Source of the DNA: SZAS-79 sp964599095 | GTDB taxonomy: Bacteria > Pseudomonadota > Gammaproteobacteria > Burkholderiales > SG8-39 | Direction of reading: 5' to 3' | Assembly (NCBI GenBank): GCA_964599095.1 | Contig: CAZREB010000008.1 | Span: forward strand, 62,001 to 126,000 | DNA length: 64,000 nt | Part shown: piece by piece, positions 16,776 to 26,685 of the stretch | Layout: each line of letters begins with the position of its first letter | Position numbering within the stretch: position 1 is the stretch's first letter | The notes under the pieces: model-generated | Seen by the model: the letters and a program-made list of their open reading frames with translations, nothing else | What the model was told of the DNA's origin: nothing | Database searches by the model: none | Program-made: the position numbers and the translations under genes

Positions 16776-17750
16776 ATGCGCCCGAACCCCCGTCCGCTGC
16801 TCCTCGTTGCGTGCCTCGCCGCCGCCGCATTCTGCGCACCGGCACAGGCCCAGCCATTTCCCGACAAGCCGATCCGCTTCATCCTCGGGTTCGCCGCCGG
16901 CGGCCCGACCGACCTCAGTGTGCGCGCGCTCGCCGCGGCCGGCGCGAAGCAGCTCGGCCAGCCGATGGTGGTGTCGAACCTGACCGGCGCCGGCGGCACG
17001 CTGGCGATGGCCGAGCTCGCGCGCTCCCCGGCCGACGGCTATACGATTTCGATGCACACCAGCTCGTACAAGGCGATGACGGCGCATACGCAGAAGCTCG
17101 CGTTCGACCCCGCCGAGGTGGCCACGCTGCTGGGGTACGCGGAGTTCCGCCACCTGCTGTTCGTCAAGGGCGACGCGCCTTGGAACAGCTACGAGGAGCT
17201 GATCGCCTACGGCAAGGCCAACCCGGGCGCGCTCAAGTTCGGCCATGTGGGGCCGGGCACGTCGCTGCAGCTGCAGGGGCTCCTGTTCTTCCGCTCGGCG
17301 GGCGTAAAGGTCACCGACGTGCCCTACCGCGGCAGCAGCGAGTTCACCAACGCGGTGCTCGGCGGGCACGTGAACGCCGCCTTCATCGACATCGCCGGCA
17401 TCCGGTCGCTTGCGCGCGCCGGGACGGCCAAGCTGCTGGTCACGATCACGCCGCAGCGCTTTCCCGAATTCCCGGACGTGCCGACCGCGCTGGAGAAAGG
17501 AATCCAGGGGCCCGAGGTGTTCAACCCGCTGGTCGGCGTGGCGATCCGCAAGAGCACACCGCCGGACCGCGTCAAGCGCCTGCATGACGCGCTGCGCCGT
17601 GCGACCGAGGACCCGGACTTCGTCAAGGCGCTGAACGACATCGGCCTGAAGAGCGGCTACATCTCGCCGGAGTCATTCGACGAGACGGTCTCCCGGGCCG
17701 AGGCGCGGGCGGTGCCTTTGCTCAAGGAACTCAACCTGCTGCCGAAATGA
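16776..17750 (+). CDS. Bug/TctC family solute-binding protein 2
   Basis: Periplasmic receptor of 324 residues, first gene of a nine-gene operon. The signal peptide ends near CAPAQAQ. Bug landmarks are FPDKPIRFILGFAAGGPTD, VSNLTGAGGT and SPADGYTIS. It lacks the usual VENRPGA form and has VSNLTGA instead, a minor divergence. Its stop overlaps the acyl-CoA ligase start by 4 bases, which suggests it binds the acid that the ligase activates. No tripartite membrane subunits are present. Confidence 0.92.
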   Translation: MRPNPRPLLLVACLAAAAFCAPAQAQPFPDKPIRFILGFAAGGPTDLSVRALAAAGAKQLGQPMVVSNLTGAGGTLAMAELARSPADGYTISMHTSSYKAMTAHTQKLAFDPAEVATLLGYAEFRHLLFVKGDAPWNSYEELIAYGKANPGALKFGHVGPGTSLQLQGLLFFRSAGVKVTDVPYRGSSEFTNAVLGGHVNAAFIDIAGIRSLARAGTAKLLVTITPQRFPEFPDVPTALEKGIQGPEVFNPLVGVAIRKSTPPDRVKRLHDALRRATEDPDFVKALNDIGLKSGYISPESFDETVSRAEARAVPLLKELNLLPK

Positions 17751-19426
17751 GCGTGTCCGGCGCTTCGGCAAGCGCTGGGCAGGCGACGCTCACCGAAGCC
17801 AGCCCGTACGCGGCGCTGGCGGCCACTGCGGCACGCCATCCGGCGAACCAGTTCCTGCTGGTCCCGGCGTCCGCGACCGCTGCGTACGCCGACGGGCCGG
17901 TCGAGCTGTCGTATGCACAGGCGCTCGCGCAAGTCGTGCGGCTGTCACAAAGCTATTGCGAAGCCGGCCTCGGCGCCGGTCACCGGGTCGCGCTGCTGCT
18001 CGAGAACAGGCCGGACTACTTCCTGCACTGGCTGGCGCTGAATGCGCTGGGCGCAAGCGTCGTGCCGGTCAACCCGGACTACCGCCGCCCCGAGATCGCC
18101 TACCTGCTTGCGCACAGCGAGGCGGTGCTTGCGGTAGGCATTGCCGGGCGACTCGAAGACCTGCGCGCCGCGGCGGCCGAGACCGGGCGCCAGGTACCCG
18201 TGGTTGCGCCGGCCGAAGTCGCCGGCGGCCTGGCCCGGCTTGCTAGGCCGGCCGAGCCGGCCGGCGCGAACCTGCGCGCGGAATGCGCGCTGATGTACAC
18301 CTCCGGCACCACCGGCAAGCCCAAGGGCTGCCTGCTGAGCAACGAGTACTTCCTGCGCATGGGCCTGCGCTACGTGAACCGGCGCGGCCATGTGCAGCTC
18401 GAGCCGGGCCGATCGCGGGTGCTCACGCCGCTGCCGATGTTCCACATGAACGCGATGGGTGGCTCGACCATGGGCATGATCCTGTCCGGCGGCTGCGTGA
18501 TCCAGCTCGACCGGTTCCACCCGAAGACCTGGTGGCGGGATGTGTGCGAAACCCGTGCCACCGGGATCCATTGCCTCGGCGTGATGCCGGCGATCCTGCT
18601 CGGCCTGCCGCCTTCGCCGGAGGACACCGCGCATTGCGTTCGCTACGGGACCGCGGCCAACGTCGAGCGGCAGCACCACGAGGCCTTCGAGAAGCGCTTC
18701 GGCTTCCCGCTGGTCGAAGGCTGGGCGATGACCGAGACCGGCGCGGGCGCGGCGATCAGCGCGGACACCGAGCCGCGCCACCTCGGCACGCGCTGCTTCG
18801 GCAAGCCGGCGGCCGACGTCGAGTTGCGGATCGTCGACGAGGCCGGGGCCGACGTGCCCGAAGGCGAGCCTGGCGAGTTGCTGGTGCGCCACGCCGGGCC
18901 GGACCCGAAGCAGGGGTTCTTCTCCGGCTACCTCAAGGATCCGGAGGCGACCGCGGCCGGCTGGGCCGGCGGCTGGTGGCATACCGGCGACGTGGTGTGC
19001 CGGTGGCCCGACGGGACGCTGCATTTCGTCGACCGCCGCAAGAACGTGATCCGCCGCAGCGGCGAGAACATCTCGGCGCTCGAAGTCGAGGAGACATTAC
19101 GTGCGCACCCGCTGGTCGCGCAGGTGGCGGTCACCGGAGTGCCGGACGACGTGCGCGGCGAAGAGGTGATGGCCTGCATCGTCCCGGCCGCGCCTGCGGG
19201 TGCGGCCGAAGCGCGCGAGGTGTTCGACTGGGCCCTCGGGCGCACCGCGTACTTCAAGTGCCCGGGATGGATCGCGTTCGTTCCTGCGCTGCCGACCACC
19301 GCGACCCAGAAGTTGCAGCGCGGCGCGGTGCGCGAACTCGGCGCGAGCGTGCTCGGCACCGGCAACTGTTTCGATCTCAGGAAATCCAAGCGCCGCGAAA
19401 AGGCGCCACAGAAGGAGTCCGCATGA
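17747..19426 (+). CDS. AMP-forming acyl-CoA synthetase 1
   Basis: ANL-superfamily ligase of 559 residues that activates a carboxylic acid with ATP and CoA. The phosphate-binding loop is MYTSGTTGKPKGC, the A5 region EGWAMTETGAG, the A7 aspartate GGWWHTGDVV, and the A8 hinge VDRRKNVIRRSGENIS. The catalytic lysine is probably in TTATQKLQRG near residue 525. It resembles crotonobetaine/carnitine-CoA ligases (CaiC type). It is coupled to the Bug gene upstream and to the racemase-fold gene downstream. Substrate unknown. Confidence 0.9.
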   Translation: MSVSGASASAGQATLTEASPYAALAATAARHPANQFLLVPASATAAYADGPVELSYAQALAQVVRLSQSYCEAGLGAGHRVALLLENRPDYFLHWLALNALGASVVPVNPDYRRPEIAYLLAHSEAVLAVGIAGRLEDLRAAAAETGRQVPVVAPAEVAGGLARLARPAEPAGANLRAECALMYTSGTTGKPKGCLLSNEYFLRMGLRYVNRRGHVQLEPGRSRVLTPLPMFHMNAMGGSTMGMILSGGCVIQLDRFHPKTWWRDVCETRATGIHCLGVMPAILLGLPPSPEDTAHCVRYGTAANVERQHHEAFEKRFGFPLVEGWAMTETGAGAAISADTEPRHLGTRCFGKPAADVELRIVDEAGADVPEGEPGELLVRHAGPDPKQGFFSGYLKDPEATAAGWAGGWWHTGDVVCRWPDGTLHFVDRRKNVIRRSGENISALEVEETLRAHPLVAQVAVTGVPDDVRGEEVMACIVPAAPAGAAEAREVFDWALGRTAYFKCPGWIAFVPALPTTATQKLQRGAVRELGASVLGTGNCFDLRKSKRREKAPQKESA

Positions 19427-20250
19427 AGAAGACCAAGGCGATGGGTGCGCCGATGCGCATCTGGTACCAGAGCTTTACCGACCACGACGAGACGCGCGCC
19501 TATCACGACCGCCTCTCGGAGCACATCAACAGCATCGCGCGGCCGGGCACCGAAATCGAGGTCGTCGGCATGTCGCCGCCGGCGCGCCGCCATCGCATCA
19601 CCGAGACGCGTTGCGCGCTCGACGCGGTCAAGAACGCGATCCGCGCCGAGCGCGAAGGCTATGACGCCTACATCCTCGGCCACTTCCAGGATTCAGGGCT
19701 GTGGGACTCGCGCTCCGCGGTCGACATCCCGGTGATCGGCCTGGGCGAGAACGCGATGCTTCACGCCTGCACGCTCGGGCGCAAGATCGGCCTGGTGACG
19801 ATCCACCCGATCCACATCCCGTACCACGAGGACCAGGTGCTGCGCTACGGGCTGCAGCAGCGCGTCGTTGCGATCGGCGCCGTCGAATCGGCCGCCAACG
19901 ATTACGTGCTCGCGTTCGGCGATCCCAAGGTGGCCAAGGCGGTCGGCGCAAAGTACGCAAAGGAAATCCGCGCTTTGATCGACCGCGGCATCGAAGTCGT
20001 GATCCCCGCCGGCGGCCTGCCGAGCCTGCTCTTCGGCGCGGTGCTCAAGGCCTCGGCCGCGCCCGCAGTCGTGCTCGACAGCGTGGCGCTTGCGGTCAAG
20101 GCCGCGGAGATGGCCGTGGACCTGAAGCGCTTCAACGGCACCGCGCCGAGCCGCGCGTCGACCTTTGCGCTGCCGTGGCCGGCGGTCTACGACGCGCTCG
20201 GCATGAGCCAGCCGGCCGCCAAGGGGCCGAAGAAGGGGAAGAGGAAATGA
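19423..20250 (+). CDS. Asp/Glu/hydantoin racemase-fold protein without catalytic cysteines
   Basis: Protein of 275 residues from the Asp/Glu racemase superfamily. The start overlaps the ligase stop by 4 bases. In racemases and maleate isomerases two cysteines act as acid and base. Here the first position reads ILGHFQDSGLWDSR and the second VVIPAGGLPSL, so both cysteines are replaced (His and Ala by my alignment). The single Cys nearby (ETRCALDA) is in the wrong place. It may be a binding or lyase relative rather than a racemase. The basic C-terminal tail KGPKKGKRK is probably disordered. It is coupled to the ThDP enzyme downstream. Confidence 0.75.
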   Translation: MKKTKAMGAPMRIWYQSFTDHDETRAYHDRLSEHINSIARPGTEIEVVGMSPPARRHRITETRCALDAVKNAIRAEREGYDAYILGHFQDSGLWDSRSAVDIPVIGLGENAMLHACTLGRKIGLVTIHPIHIPYHEDQVLRYGLQQRVVAIGAVESAANDYVLAFGDPKVAKAVGAKYAKEIRALIDRGIEVVIPAGGLPSLLFGAVLKASAAPAVVLDSVALAVKAAEMAVDLKRFNGTAPSRASTFALPWPAVYDALGMSQPAAKGPKKGKRK

Positions 20251-21995
20251 ACAGTCCGGTCACCCCGCCGGCCGTCGCCAAGGCGACCGTCGAGGCCGCC
20301 ACCGTCGGCGAGGCCTACCTGCGGCTGCTCGCCGACCGCGGCATCGCGAACCTGTTCGCCAACGCCGGCACCGATTTCGCGCCGTTGATCGAAGGTTACG
20401 TGCGCTCGGTGGAGGCCGGCGTGCCGGTGCCGCGGCCGGTCACGGTGCCGCACGAGAACGTCGCGGTCTGCATGGCGATGGGCCACTGGATGGTCAGCGG
20501 CCAGGCGCAGGCGGTCATGGTTCACGTCAACGTCGGGACCGCGAATACGATCTGCGGGCTCCTCAACGCCGCCCAGGCCAACGTGCCGATGCTGCTCACC
20601 GCCGGGCGCACGCCGATCACCGAGACCGGCATGGAAGGCGCCCGCAACATCCATATTCACTGGACGCAGGAGATGTTCGACCAGGCCGGCATGGTGCGCG
20701 AGGCGGTCAAGTGGGATTACGAACTGCGCAACGGCACCCAGCTCGAAACCGTGGTCGATCGCGCGCTCAATGTCGCGCACGCGTCTCCGCAGGGTCCGGT
20801 TTACCTGACGCTGCCGCGCGAGGTGCTGGCGAGCCCGATGGGCAAAGTCACGCATTCACCTGCCGAACGGCACACCCACCCGGTGGCGCCCCATCCGGGC
20901 CCGGACGCGATCGAACGTGTGGCGGCGATGCTGGCCGCTGCCGAGCGGCCGATGATCATCACGACCAGCGCCGGATTCGATCCGGGCGCGGTGGCCGCGC
21001 TCGCGTCGCTCGCGACACGCATGGCGGTGCCGGTCGTCCAGTACGTGCCGCGGTGCGTCTCGCTGCCGGCGAGCCACCCGATGCACGCCGGCTTCGACCC
21101 GGCGCCGCTGCTGGCGAACGCCGACCTCGTGATCGTGGTCGACAGCGCGGTGCCCTGGATCCCGGGCAGGGTTCGCCCTCGCGCCGACGCGAAGGTGGTG
21201 CACATCGGCGTCGATCCGCTGTTCCAGCGCATGCCGATCCGCGGGTTCGAGTGCGACCTCGCGATCACCGCCAGCGCGTCGTCCGGCCTGCGCGCGCTCG
21301 ACCTCGCCGCGGCTGCGCACGAGAAAGCGTCGGGCGCAAGGATCGCCACGCGCCGGGCGCAAGTGTCGGCCGCGCGCGTCGCCCGGGAGAAAGCGCTCGT
21401 GCAGGAGATCGAGTCTGCCCGCAGGCAATCCGTGATCCATCCGGCCTGGCTCACGCATTGCGTCGACAAGGCCGTCGGACCGGAGGCGATCCTGATCCGC
21501 GAAGCGCCGCAATTCGCCCCGCAGCACTACACCAGCGAGCGCGAAGGCTCGTACTTCTCGCTCGGCGCGGCCGGCGGCCTCGGCTGGGGCATGGGCGCGG
21601 CACTCGGCGCCAAGCTCGCCGCGCCGGACCGTCTGGTCGTCGCCGTGGAGGGCGACGGGTCGTACATGTTCTGCGCGCCCGTCGCGGCGCACTACGTGGC
21701 GCTCGAGCAGGACGCGCCTTTCCTCACGGTGATCGTCGACAACCAGCGCTGGAACGAGGTCGGCTCGGCGACGCGGCACCTCTATCCGCAGGGCCGTGCG
21801 GCGAGCAACCGCAAGCTCGAGCCGCTGACCTATTTCGATCAGCGCCTGCGGCTGGAGAAGGTGGTCGAATGCGCTGGCGGCCATGGCGAGCGGGTGACCG
21901 ATCCGGCCGAGCTGCCGGCTGCGCTTGAGCGCGCGATCCGCGTGGTCCGGGAAGAGCGCCGCCAGGCGGTGCTCGATGTCGTTTGCTCGAGCTGA
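20247..21995 (+). CDS. Thiamine diphosphate-dependent enzyme (acetolactate synthase-like)
   Basis: ThDP enzyme of 582 residues. The catalytic glutamate is Glu70 in VPHENVAVCMAMGH, and the Mg-ThDP motif runs from GDGSYMFC to DNQRWN near residues 470-500. The central domain (about 215-350) is the FAD/ADP-binding-type fold of the ALS group. GMEGARNIHIHWTQE is characteristic of a poorly described subgroup seen in Bug-rich operons. A 2-keto acid decarboxylase or carboligase role is plausible. It starts inside the racemase-fold stop codon (ATGA) and precedes two Bug genes. Confidence 0.88.
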   Translation: MNSPVTPPAVAKATVEAATVGEAYLRLLADRGIANLFANAGTDFAPLIEGYVRSVEAGVPVPRPVTVPHENVAVCMAMGHWMVSGQAQAVMVHVNVGTANTICGLLNAAQANVPMLLTAGRTPITETGMEGARNIHIHWTQEMFDQAGMVREAVKWDYELRNGTQLETVVDRALNVAHASPQGPVYLTLPREVLASPMGKVTHSPAERHTHPVAPHPGPDAIERVAAMLAAAERPMIITTSAGFDPGAVAALASLATRMAVPVVQYVPRCVSLPASHPMHAGFDPAPLLANADLVIVVDSAVPWIPGRVRPRADAKVVHIGVDPLFQRMPIRGFECDLAITASASSGLRALDLAAAAHEKASGARIATRRAQVSAARVAREKALVQEIESARRQSVIHPAWLTHCVDKAVGPEAILIREAPQFAPQHYTSEREGSYFSLGAAGGLGWGMGAALGAKLAAPDRLVVAVEGDGSYMFCAPVAAHYVALEQDAPFLTVIVDNQRWNEVGSATRHLYPQGRAASNRKLEPLTYFDQRLRLEKVVECAGGHGERVTDPAELPAALERAIRVVREERRQAVLDVVCSS

Positions 21996-22008
21996 GAGCG
22001 GAACCACA

Positions 22009-22965
22009 ATGAAACGCTTGATCGCGATTGCCCTTTGCCTCTTCGCAACCACCGCGGGCGCACAGGGGTACCCGGCCCGCCCGATCACGCTGGTCAACGG
22101 CTTCCCGCCGGGCGCGGCCACCGACACGATCTCGCGCCAGATCGCCGCCGTGCTCGCCAAGCGGCTCGGGCAGTCGGTCGTGGTAGAGAACCGTACCGGC
22201 GCCGCCGGGACCATCGGCGCCGCATCGGTTGCGCGCGCCGCGCCGGATGGCTACACGCTGCTGTTCGGCGTGCTGTCCAACCTGATCGTCGGACCGGCAT
22301 CGAACAAGGACGTCGCCTACGACCCGGTGCAATCGTTCACGCCGGTCATCGAGATCGCGCGGGGGCCGTATGTGTTGGTGGTCACGCAGGCGGTGCCTGC
22401 GAAGACGCTCGCTGAGTTCGTCGACTACGCGAAGAAGAACCCGGGCAAGCTGAATTTCGGCTCGGTCGGCCCGGGGAGCGCGCACCACTTCGCCGGCGAG
22501 ATGCTGAAGCGCGCCGCCGGCATCCAGATGGTCCATGTGCCCTACAAGGGCGGCGGTCCGGCGTACACCGGCCTGCTCGGCGGCGAGATCCAGGTGCTGC
22601 TCGACACGATGCCCGGCCCGCAGCAGTACGTGCAGGCCGGCACGCTGCGCGCGCTGGCGGTGACCGGGCCCAAGCGCTTGTCGACACTGCCCGACGTGCC
22701 GACTTTCCTGGAACAAGGCCAGGACGGCGTCGACGTGCAATTCATGTTCGGCATCGTCGGGCCCAAGGGCCTGCCGGCTGACATCGTAGCCCGGCTGAAC
22801 GCCGAAATCGCCCAGGCGCTGTCCGATCCGGAGATCCGCGCGACGCTTGCGCGCCAGAGCATCGAGCCTTCGCCCGGAACGCCGGAAGCCTTCGGCGCGC
22901 TGCTCGCACGGGAATGGAAGAATTGGCGCGAGATCGTCGCGAAGACCGGGTTCAAGGCGAACTAG
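22009..22965 (+). CDS. Bug/TctC family solute-binding protein 3
   Basis: Periplasmic receptor of 318 residues with signal peptide MKRLIAIALCLFATTAGAQ. Family motifs are YPARPITLVNGFPPGAATD, VVENRTGAAGT, APDGYTLLFG and VPYKGGGPAY. It begins 13 bases after the ThDP enzyme and 17 bases before another Bug gene. Two adjacent Bug genes within one operon suggest two ligands, or a receptor plus a sensor form. No membrane partner genes. Confidence 0.93.
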   Translation: MKRLIAIALCLFATTAGAQGYPARPITLVNGFPPGAATDTISRQIAAVLAKRLGQSVVVENRTGAAGTIGAASVARAAPDGYTLLFGVLSNLIVGPASNKDVAYDPVQSFTPVIEIARGPYVLVVTQAVPAKTLAEFVDYAKKNPGKLNFGSVGPGSAHHFAGEMLKRAAGIQMVHVPYKGGGPAYTGLLGGEIQVLLDTMPGPQQYVQAGTLRALAVTGPKRLSTLPDVPTFLEQGQDGVDVQFMFGIVGPKGLPADIVARLNAEIAQALSDPEIRATLARQSIEPSPGTPEAFGALLAREWKNWREIVAKTGFKAN

Positions 22966-22982
22966 CAACAAGGGGAGGCCCC

Positions 22983-23948
22983 ATGCATCGAACGTTGCGG
23001 AACATCCTCGTCGGTGCGCTGTGCTGCCTCGCCGCCGCCGCGCAGGCACAGTACCCGGCCAAAGCGGTGAAGATCATCGTCCCGTATCCGGCCGGCGGCC
23101 CGCTCGACACGGTGGCGCGCCTGGTCGCCGCAAAGCTCGCCGACAAGTGGAAGCAGCCGGTGGTGGTCGACAACAAGCCGGGCGCCACCGGGGTGATCGG
23201 CACGCAGGCGCTGATGGCGAGCCCGCCCGACGGCTACACGCTGATGCTCCACGCCACTGCGGGATTGACCATCTACCAGGCGCTGGCGAAGGCCCCGGCC
23301 TACGACACGCTGAAGGACCTCACGCCGATCTCGCCGGCTTCGTACTCGCCGCTGATCCTGGTCGTGAATCGCGGCATGGCCGTCGACAGCGTCAAGGGCC
23401 TGATCGACCACATCAAGGCGAACCCCGGCAAGCTGAGCTACGGGACCGCCGGCATAGGCGCGGTCAATCACGTCGGCATGGAATTGTTCAAGCGCCGCAC
23501 CGGCACCGACGTCGTGCATGTGCCGTACAAGGGCGACGCGCCGGCGATCGCGGACCTGATCAACGGCAACGTCACGATGGGCTTCATGAGCGCGAGCCTC
23601 GCGATCCCGCAGATCCGCGGCGGCAAGCTCAAGGCACTTGCGATTACAAGCCGGACGCGCGCCGAGTCGATGCCCGACCTGCCTACGATGATCGAAGCCG
23701 GCCTGCCGGACTTCGAGCTGCGCGCCTGGAACGCCTTCGTCGGACCCGCCGGCCTGCCGCGCGACCTCGTGATGCGCATCAACCACGACCTGGTCGAGGT
23801 CAGTGCCGACCCGGCCATACGCACACGATTCGCCGAACTCGGGCTGGTCGCCGACAGCAGCACGCCGGAAGCGCTGGTCGAGCGTATCCGGGCCGAGATC
23901 GGGGAGTGGCGCGCGGTCGTCAAGGGCGCGAAGATCGTCGCGGAGTAG
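22983..23948 (+). CDS. Bug/TctC family solute-binding protein 4
   Basis: Periplasmic receptor of 321 residues. A strong GGGGAGG ribosome site precedes the ATG. The signal peptide ends at CCLAAAAQAQ. Motifs are YPAKAVKIIVPYPAGGPLD, VVDNKPGATGV, SPPDGYTLM and VPYKGDAPAIADL. It differs enough from the gene just upstream that a recent duplication is unlikely. It is 6 bases from the next ligase start and shares the long operon. Confidence 0.93.
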   Translation: MHRTLRNILVGALCCLAAAAQAQYPAKAVKIIVPYPAGGPLDTVARLVAAKLADKWKQPVVVDNKPGATGVIGTQALMASPPDGYTLMLHATAGLTIYQALAKAPAYDTLKDLTPISPASYSPLILVVNRGMAVDSVKGLIDHIKANPGKLSYGTAGIGAVNHVGMELFKRRTGTDVVHVPYKGDAPAIADLINGNVTMGFMSASLAIPQIRGGKLKALAITSRTRAESMPDLPTMIEAGLPDFELRAWNAFVGPAGLPRDLVMRINHDLVEVSADPAIRTRFAELGLVADSSTPEALVERIRAEIGEWRAVVKGAKIVAE

Positions 23949-23954
23949 CGCAGG

Positions 23955-25514
23955 GTGGCCGACAGCGATCCCGCCGTCAGCGCAGCGGCGCTGGTGCGCG
24001 CAGCCGGGGCGTCCACTGTCGGCGGGCTGTTCCGCATGCAGGTGCTGCTGCATGGTGACCGGGTCGCCGTCCAGCAGGCCGATCGCCGATTGACTTACGC
24101 AGAGCTCGACGCGCGCGCAAATCGCCTCGCAGGGGTGCTTTCGGCGCGCGGCCTCCGGCGCGGCGACCGGGTCGCGATGCTGTCCGAGAACCGCCCGGAA
24201 TACGTCGAACTCAACCTCGCGGCGGCGAAGCTGGGTGTCATCGTCGCCTGCCAGAACTGGCGCCAGTCCGACGAGGAACTGCGTCATTGCCTGCGCCTCG
24301 TTGCGCCCGCGCTGGTCGTGGTCTCGGAGCGATTTGCGGCGACGCTTGCGCGCATCGGCCACGGCATCGAACAGGCACTTCACCTCGGCGAGGACTACGA
24401 ACACGCGCTCGCCCGGCAGGACCCGCGCGAACCTCGCGCGGAGGTCGATGCCGAGGACGGCCTGATCATCCTCTACACCAGCGGCACCACCGGCTCGCCC
24501 AAGGCGGCGGTGATCAGCCATCGCGCGATGATCGCGCGCGGCCTCGTCCAACGGCTCGACCGGCCCACCACCATCGACGACGCGTTCGTCGCGTGGACGC
24601 CGATGTTCCACATGGGCGCTACCGACAGCGTATTCGCATCGCTGCTGCGCGGCGCGAAGGTCATCGTCATGGACGGGTTCGACGCGGCGGCCTTGGTAAA
24701 TGCAGTCGCGCGCGAAACCATCGGCAACCTCACCGTCGTGCCCGGCGTGGTGGGGCAGTTGATCGAAGAACTGCGCCGGGCGGACGTGCGGCCCCGCGGC
24801 GTGAAGACCGTCGGTGTGATGGCCGACCTCGTGCCGCCGGCGCAGATCGCCGAGCTCACCGGCCTGCTGCAGGCGTCGTACTGCAACACGTTCGGCTCTA
24901 CCGAAACCGGCTCGCCACCGGCAAGCAAGGGACTGATCCCGCCCGGCGTCGCGCCGGCTCGATTGTCCAAGGAACAGAGTTCGCTGTGCGAGGTCCGGCT
25001 CGTGGACGCGGAGGATCGCGAGGTTCCGGCAGGCGCGCCCGGCGAGATGACGCTGCGCGGACCGACCCTCTTCAGCGGCTATTGGGCGATGCCCGAAGAG
25101 ACCGCGGCCGCTTTCCGCGGCGGCTGGTTCCACATGGGCGACGTGTTCAAGCGCAATCCGGACGGGACGCTGGATTTCGTCGATCGCAGCAAGTACCTGA
25201 TTAAGTCCGGCGGCGAGAACATCTACCCGGCGGAAATCGAGCGCCTGCTGCTGGGTTCGCCGCGTATCGCAGAGGCGGTGGTCGTGAGGCGTCCCGACCC
25301 GCGCTGGGGCGAAGTCCCGGTGGCGCTGGTGGTCGCGCGCGATGCGCAACTCACTGCTGCAGAGGTGATCGACCTGTGCCGCGGCCGGATCGCCGGCTAC
25401 AAGCTGCCGAAGGAAGTGCGCTTCGTTGCCGATGCCGACCTGCCGCGCAACGTCAGCGGCAAGATCGTCCGCAGCCACTGCGAAGCGCTGATCGCCGGGG
25501 TGGCGGGTGCCTGA
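23955..25514 (+). CDS. AMP-forming acyl-CoA synthetase 2
   Basis: Second ANL ligase of the operon, 519 residues, starting at GTG 23955. Phosphate loop LYTSGTTGSPKAAV near 175-188; A5 CNTFGSTETGSP; A7 GGWFHMGDVF; hinge VDRSKYLIKSGGENIYP; catalytic lysine in LPRNVSGKIVRSHCE near residue 508. It resembles medium-chain or aromatic-acid CoA ligases. It overlaps the thiolase-like gene by 8 bases, so the thioester it makes is the likely substrate of the thiolase-like/DUF35 pair. Confidence 0.91.
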   Translation: MADSDPAVSAAALVRAAGASTVGGLFRMQVLLHGDRVAVQQADRRLTYAELDARANRLAGVLSARGLRRGDRVAMLSENRPEYVELNLAAAKLGVIVACQNWRQSDEELRHCLRLVAPALVVVSERFAATLARIGHGIEQALHLGEDYEHALARQDPREPRAEVDAEDGLIILYTSGTTGSPKAAVISHRAMIARGLVQRLDRPTTIDDAFVAWTPMFHMGATDSVFASLLRGAKVIVMDGFDAAALVNAVARETIGNLTVVPGVVGQLIEELRRADVRPRGVKTVGVMADLVPPAQIAELTGLLQASYCNTFGSTETGSPPASKGLIPPGVAPARLSKEQSSLCEVRLVDAEDREVPAGAPGEMTLRGPTLFSGYWAMPEETAAAFRGGWFHMGDVFKRNPDGTLDFVDRSKYLIKSGGENIYPAEIERLLLGSPRIAEAVVVRRPDPRWGEVPVALVVARDAQLTAAEVIDLCRGRIAGYKLPKEVRFVADADLPRNVSGKIVRSHCEALIAGVAGA

Positions 25515-26685
25515 GGCGACCACAGCTCGCGGCTACGACGGCGTCGTCCTCGCCGCGCCGGTCACCTTCGGCTATGCGCGCCGCACCGACCACGAAGTCC
25601 CCTGGTTCGTCGGCGGTACGCTCGCGGAGATGATCCGCCACGCCGGCATCGCAAAGGACGAAGTCGACGGCCTGGCAGTCGCCAGCTATCGGCTGGTCCC
25701 GGACAACGCGGCGTCGCTGTCGGAATACCTCGGCCTGTCGCCGCGCTTCACCCAGGATTTTCCCTATGGGGGCGCGTCGGGCGTGATGGCGCTGCGGCGC
25801 GCGGCGCGTGCGGTGCAGGCGGGCGACGCGAATGTCGTTGCCTGCATCGGGGCCGACGTCCCGCCCGCTCCGACTGCTTCGGGGGCGAACTTCTCCAGCT
25901 TCTCGCGCGACCACGTGTACCCGTACGGCGCCGGCGGGCCGAACTCGGTGTTCGCGCTGATCACCGACCGCTACATGCGCGACAACGGCGTAACGCGCGA
26001 GGATTTCGGGCGGCTGTGCATCGCGCAACGGGCCAACGGCGCGCAGTTTCCGCCCGCACTGTTGCGTACGCCGCTCACGATGGCGGACTACCTTGGCGCA
26101 AGGCGCATCGCAGAGCCGCTCGGGTTGTTCGACTGCGTGATGCGCTGCTGCGGGGCGGAGGGCTTTCTGGTCATGGGCGAGGATCGCGCGCGTGCCCTCG
26201 GCGTGCCGTATGCGCGTATCGCCTCGAGCGTCGAACGTCATAACGCGTTTGCGGATGAACCCGTGCAGGCGCGCGTGGGCATCGCCCGCGATACGCCGCA
26301 ACTTTGGGCGCAGGCCGGTCTTGGTCCCGGGGACATGGCGTTCGTGCAGGCCTACGACGACTACCCGGTGATCGTGATGCTGCAACTCGAGGCCCTCGGT
26401 TTCTGCGCGCCGGGCACTGCAGCGCGTTTCATCGCCGGTCGCAGCCTCGCAGCCGACGGCGAGCTGCCGCTGAATACCAACGGCGGCATGCTCTCGCTCG
26501 GCCAGGCCGGTGCTGCAGGCGGGTTCGCCGGACTGACGGAAGCGATTCGCCAATTGACCGGGCAGGCGCTCGGGGCGGCCGTACCGGACGCGCAGGCCGG
26601 CGTCGTCAGCTGTTACGGCACGGTGAACTACGACCGCGGCCTGTGTTCGAGCGCGGCAGTGCTTACGTGCGGCAGGGCGGCATGA
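25507..26685 (+). CDS. Thiolase-superfamily protein lacking the nucleophilic cysteine
   Basis: Thiolase-fold protein of 392 residues starting at GTG 25507, inside the ligase gene. In thiolases the nucleophile is a Cys before a small SG loop; here that region reads YGGASGVMALRRA with Ala instead. The C-terminal histidine motif is also altered (NTNGGMLSLGQAGAAGG, with no GHP), and a late Cys remains in RGLCSSA. Such SCP-x/lipid-transfer-type proteins pair with DUF35 partners; the steroid Ltp2-ChsH2 complex is a retro-aldolase. Overlap with the DUF35 gene (ATGA) supports the same kind of complex here. Confidence 0.86.
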   Translation: MPEATTARGYDGVVLAAPVTFGYARRTDHEVPWFVGGTLAEMIRHAGIAKDEVDGLAVASYRLVPDNAASLSEYLGLSPRFTQDFPYGGASGVMALRRAARAVQAGDANVVACIGADVPPAPTASGANFSSFSRDHVYPYGAGGPNSVFALITDRYMRDNGVTREDFGRLCIAQRANGAQFPPALLRTPLTMADYLGARRIAEPLGLFDCVMRCCGAEGFLVMGEDRARALGVPYARIASSVERHNAFADEPVQARVGIARDTPQLWAQAGLGPGDMAFVQAYDDYPVIVMLQLEALGFCAPGTAARFIAGRSLAADGELPLNTNGGMLSLGQAGAAGGFAGLTEAIRQLTGQALGAAVPDAQAGVVSCYGTVNYDRGLCSSAAVLTCGRAA

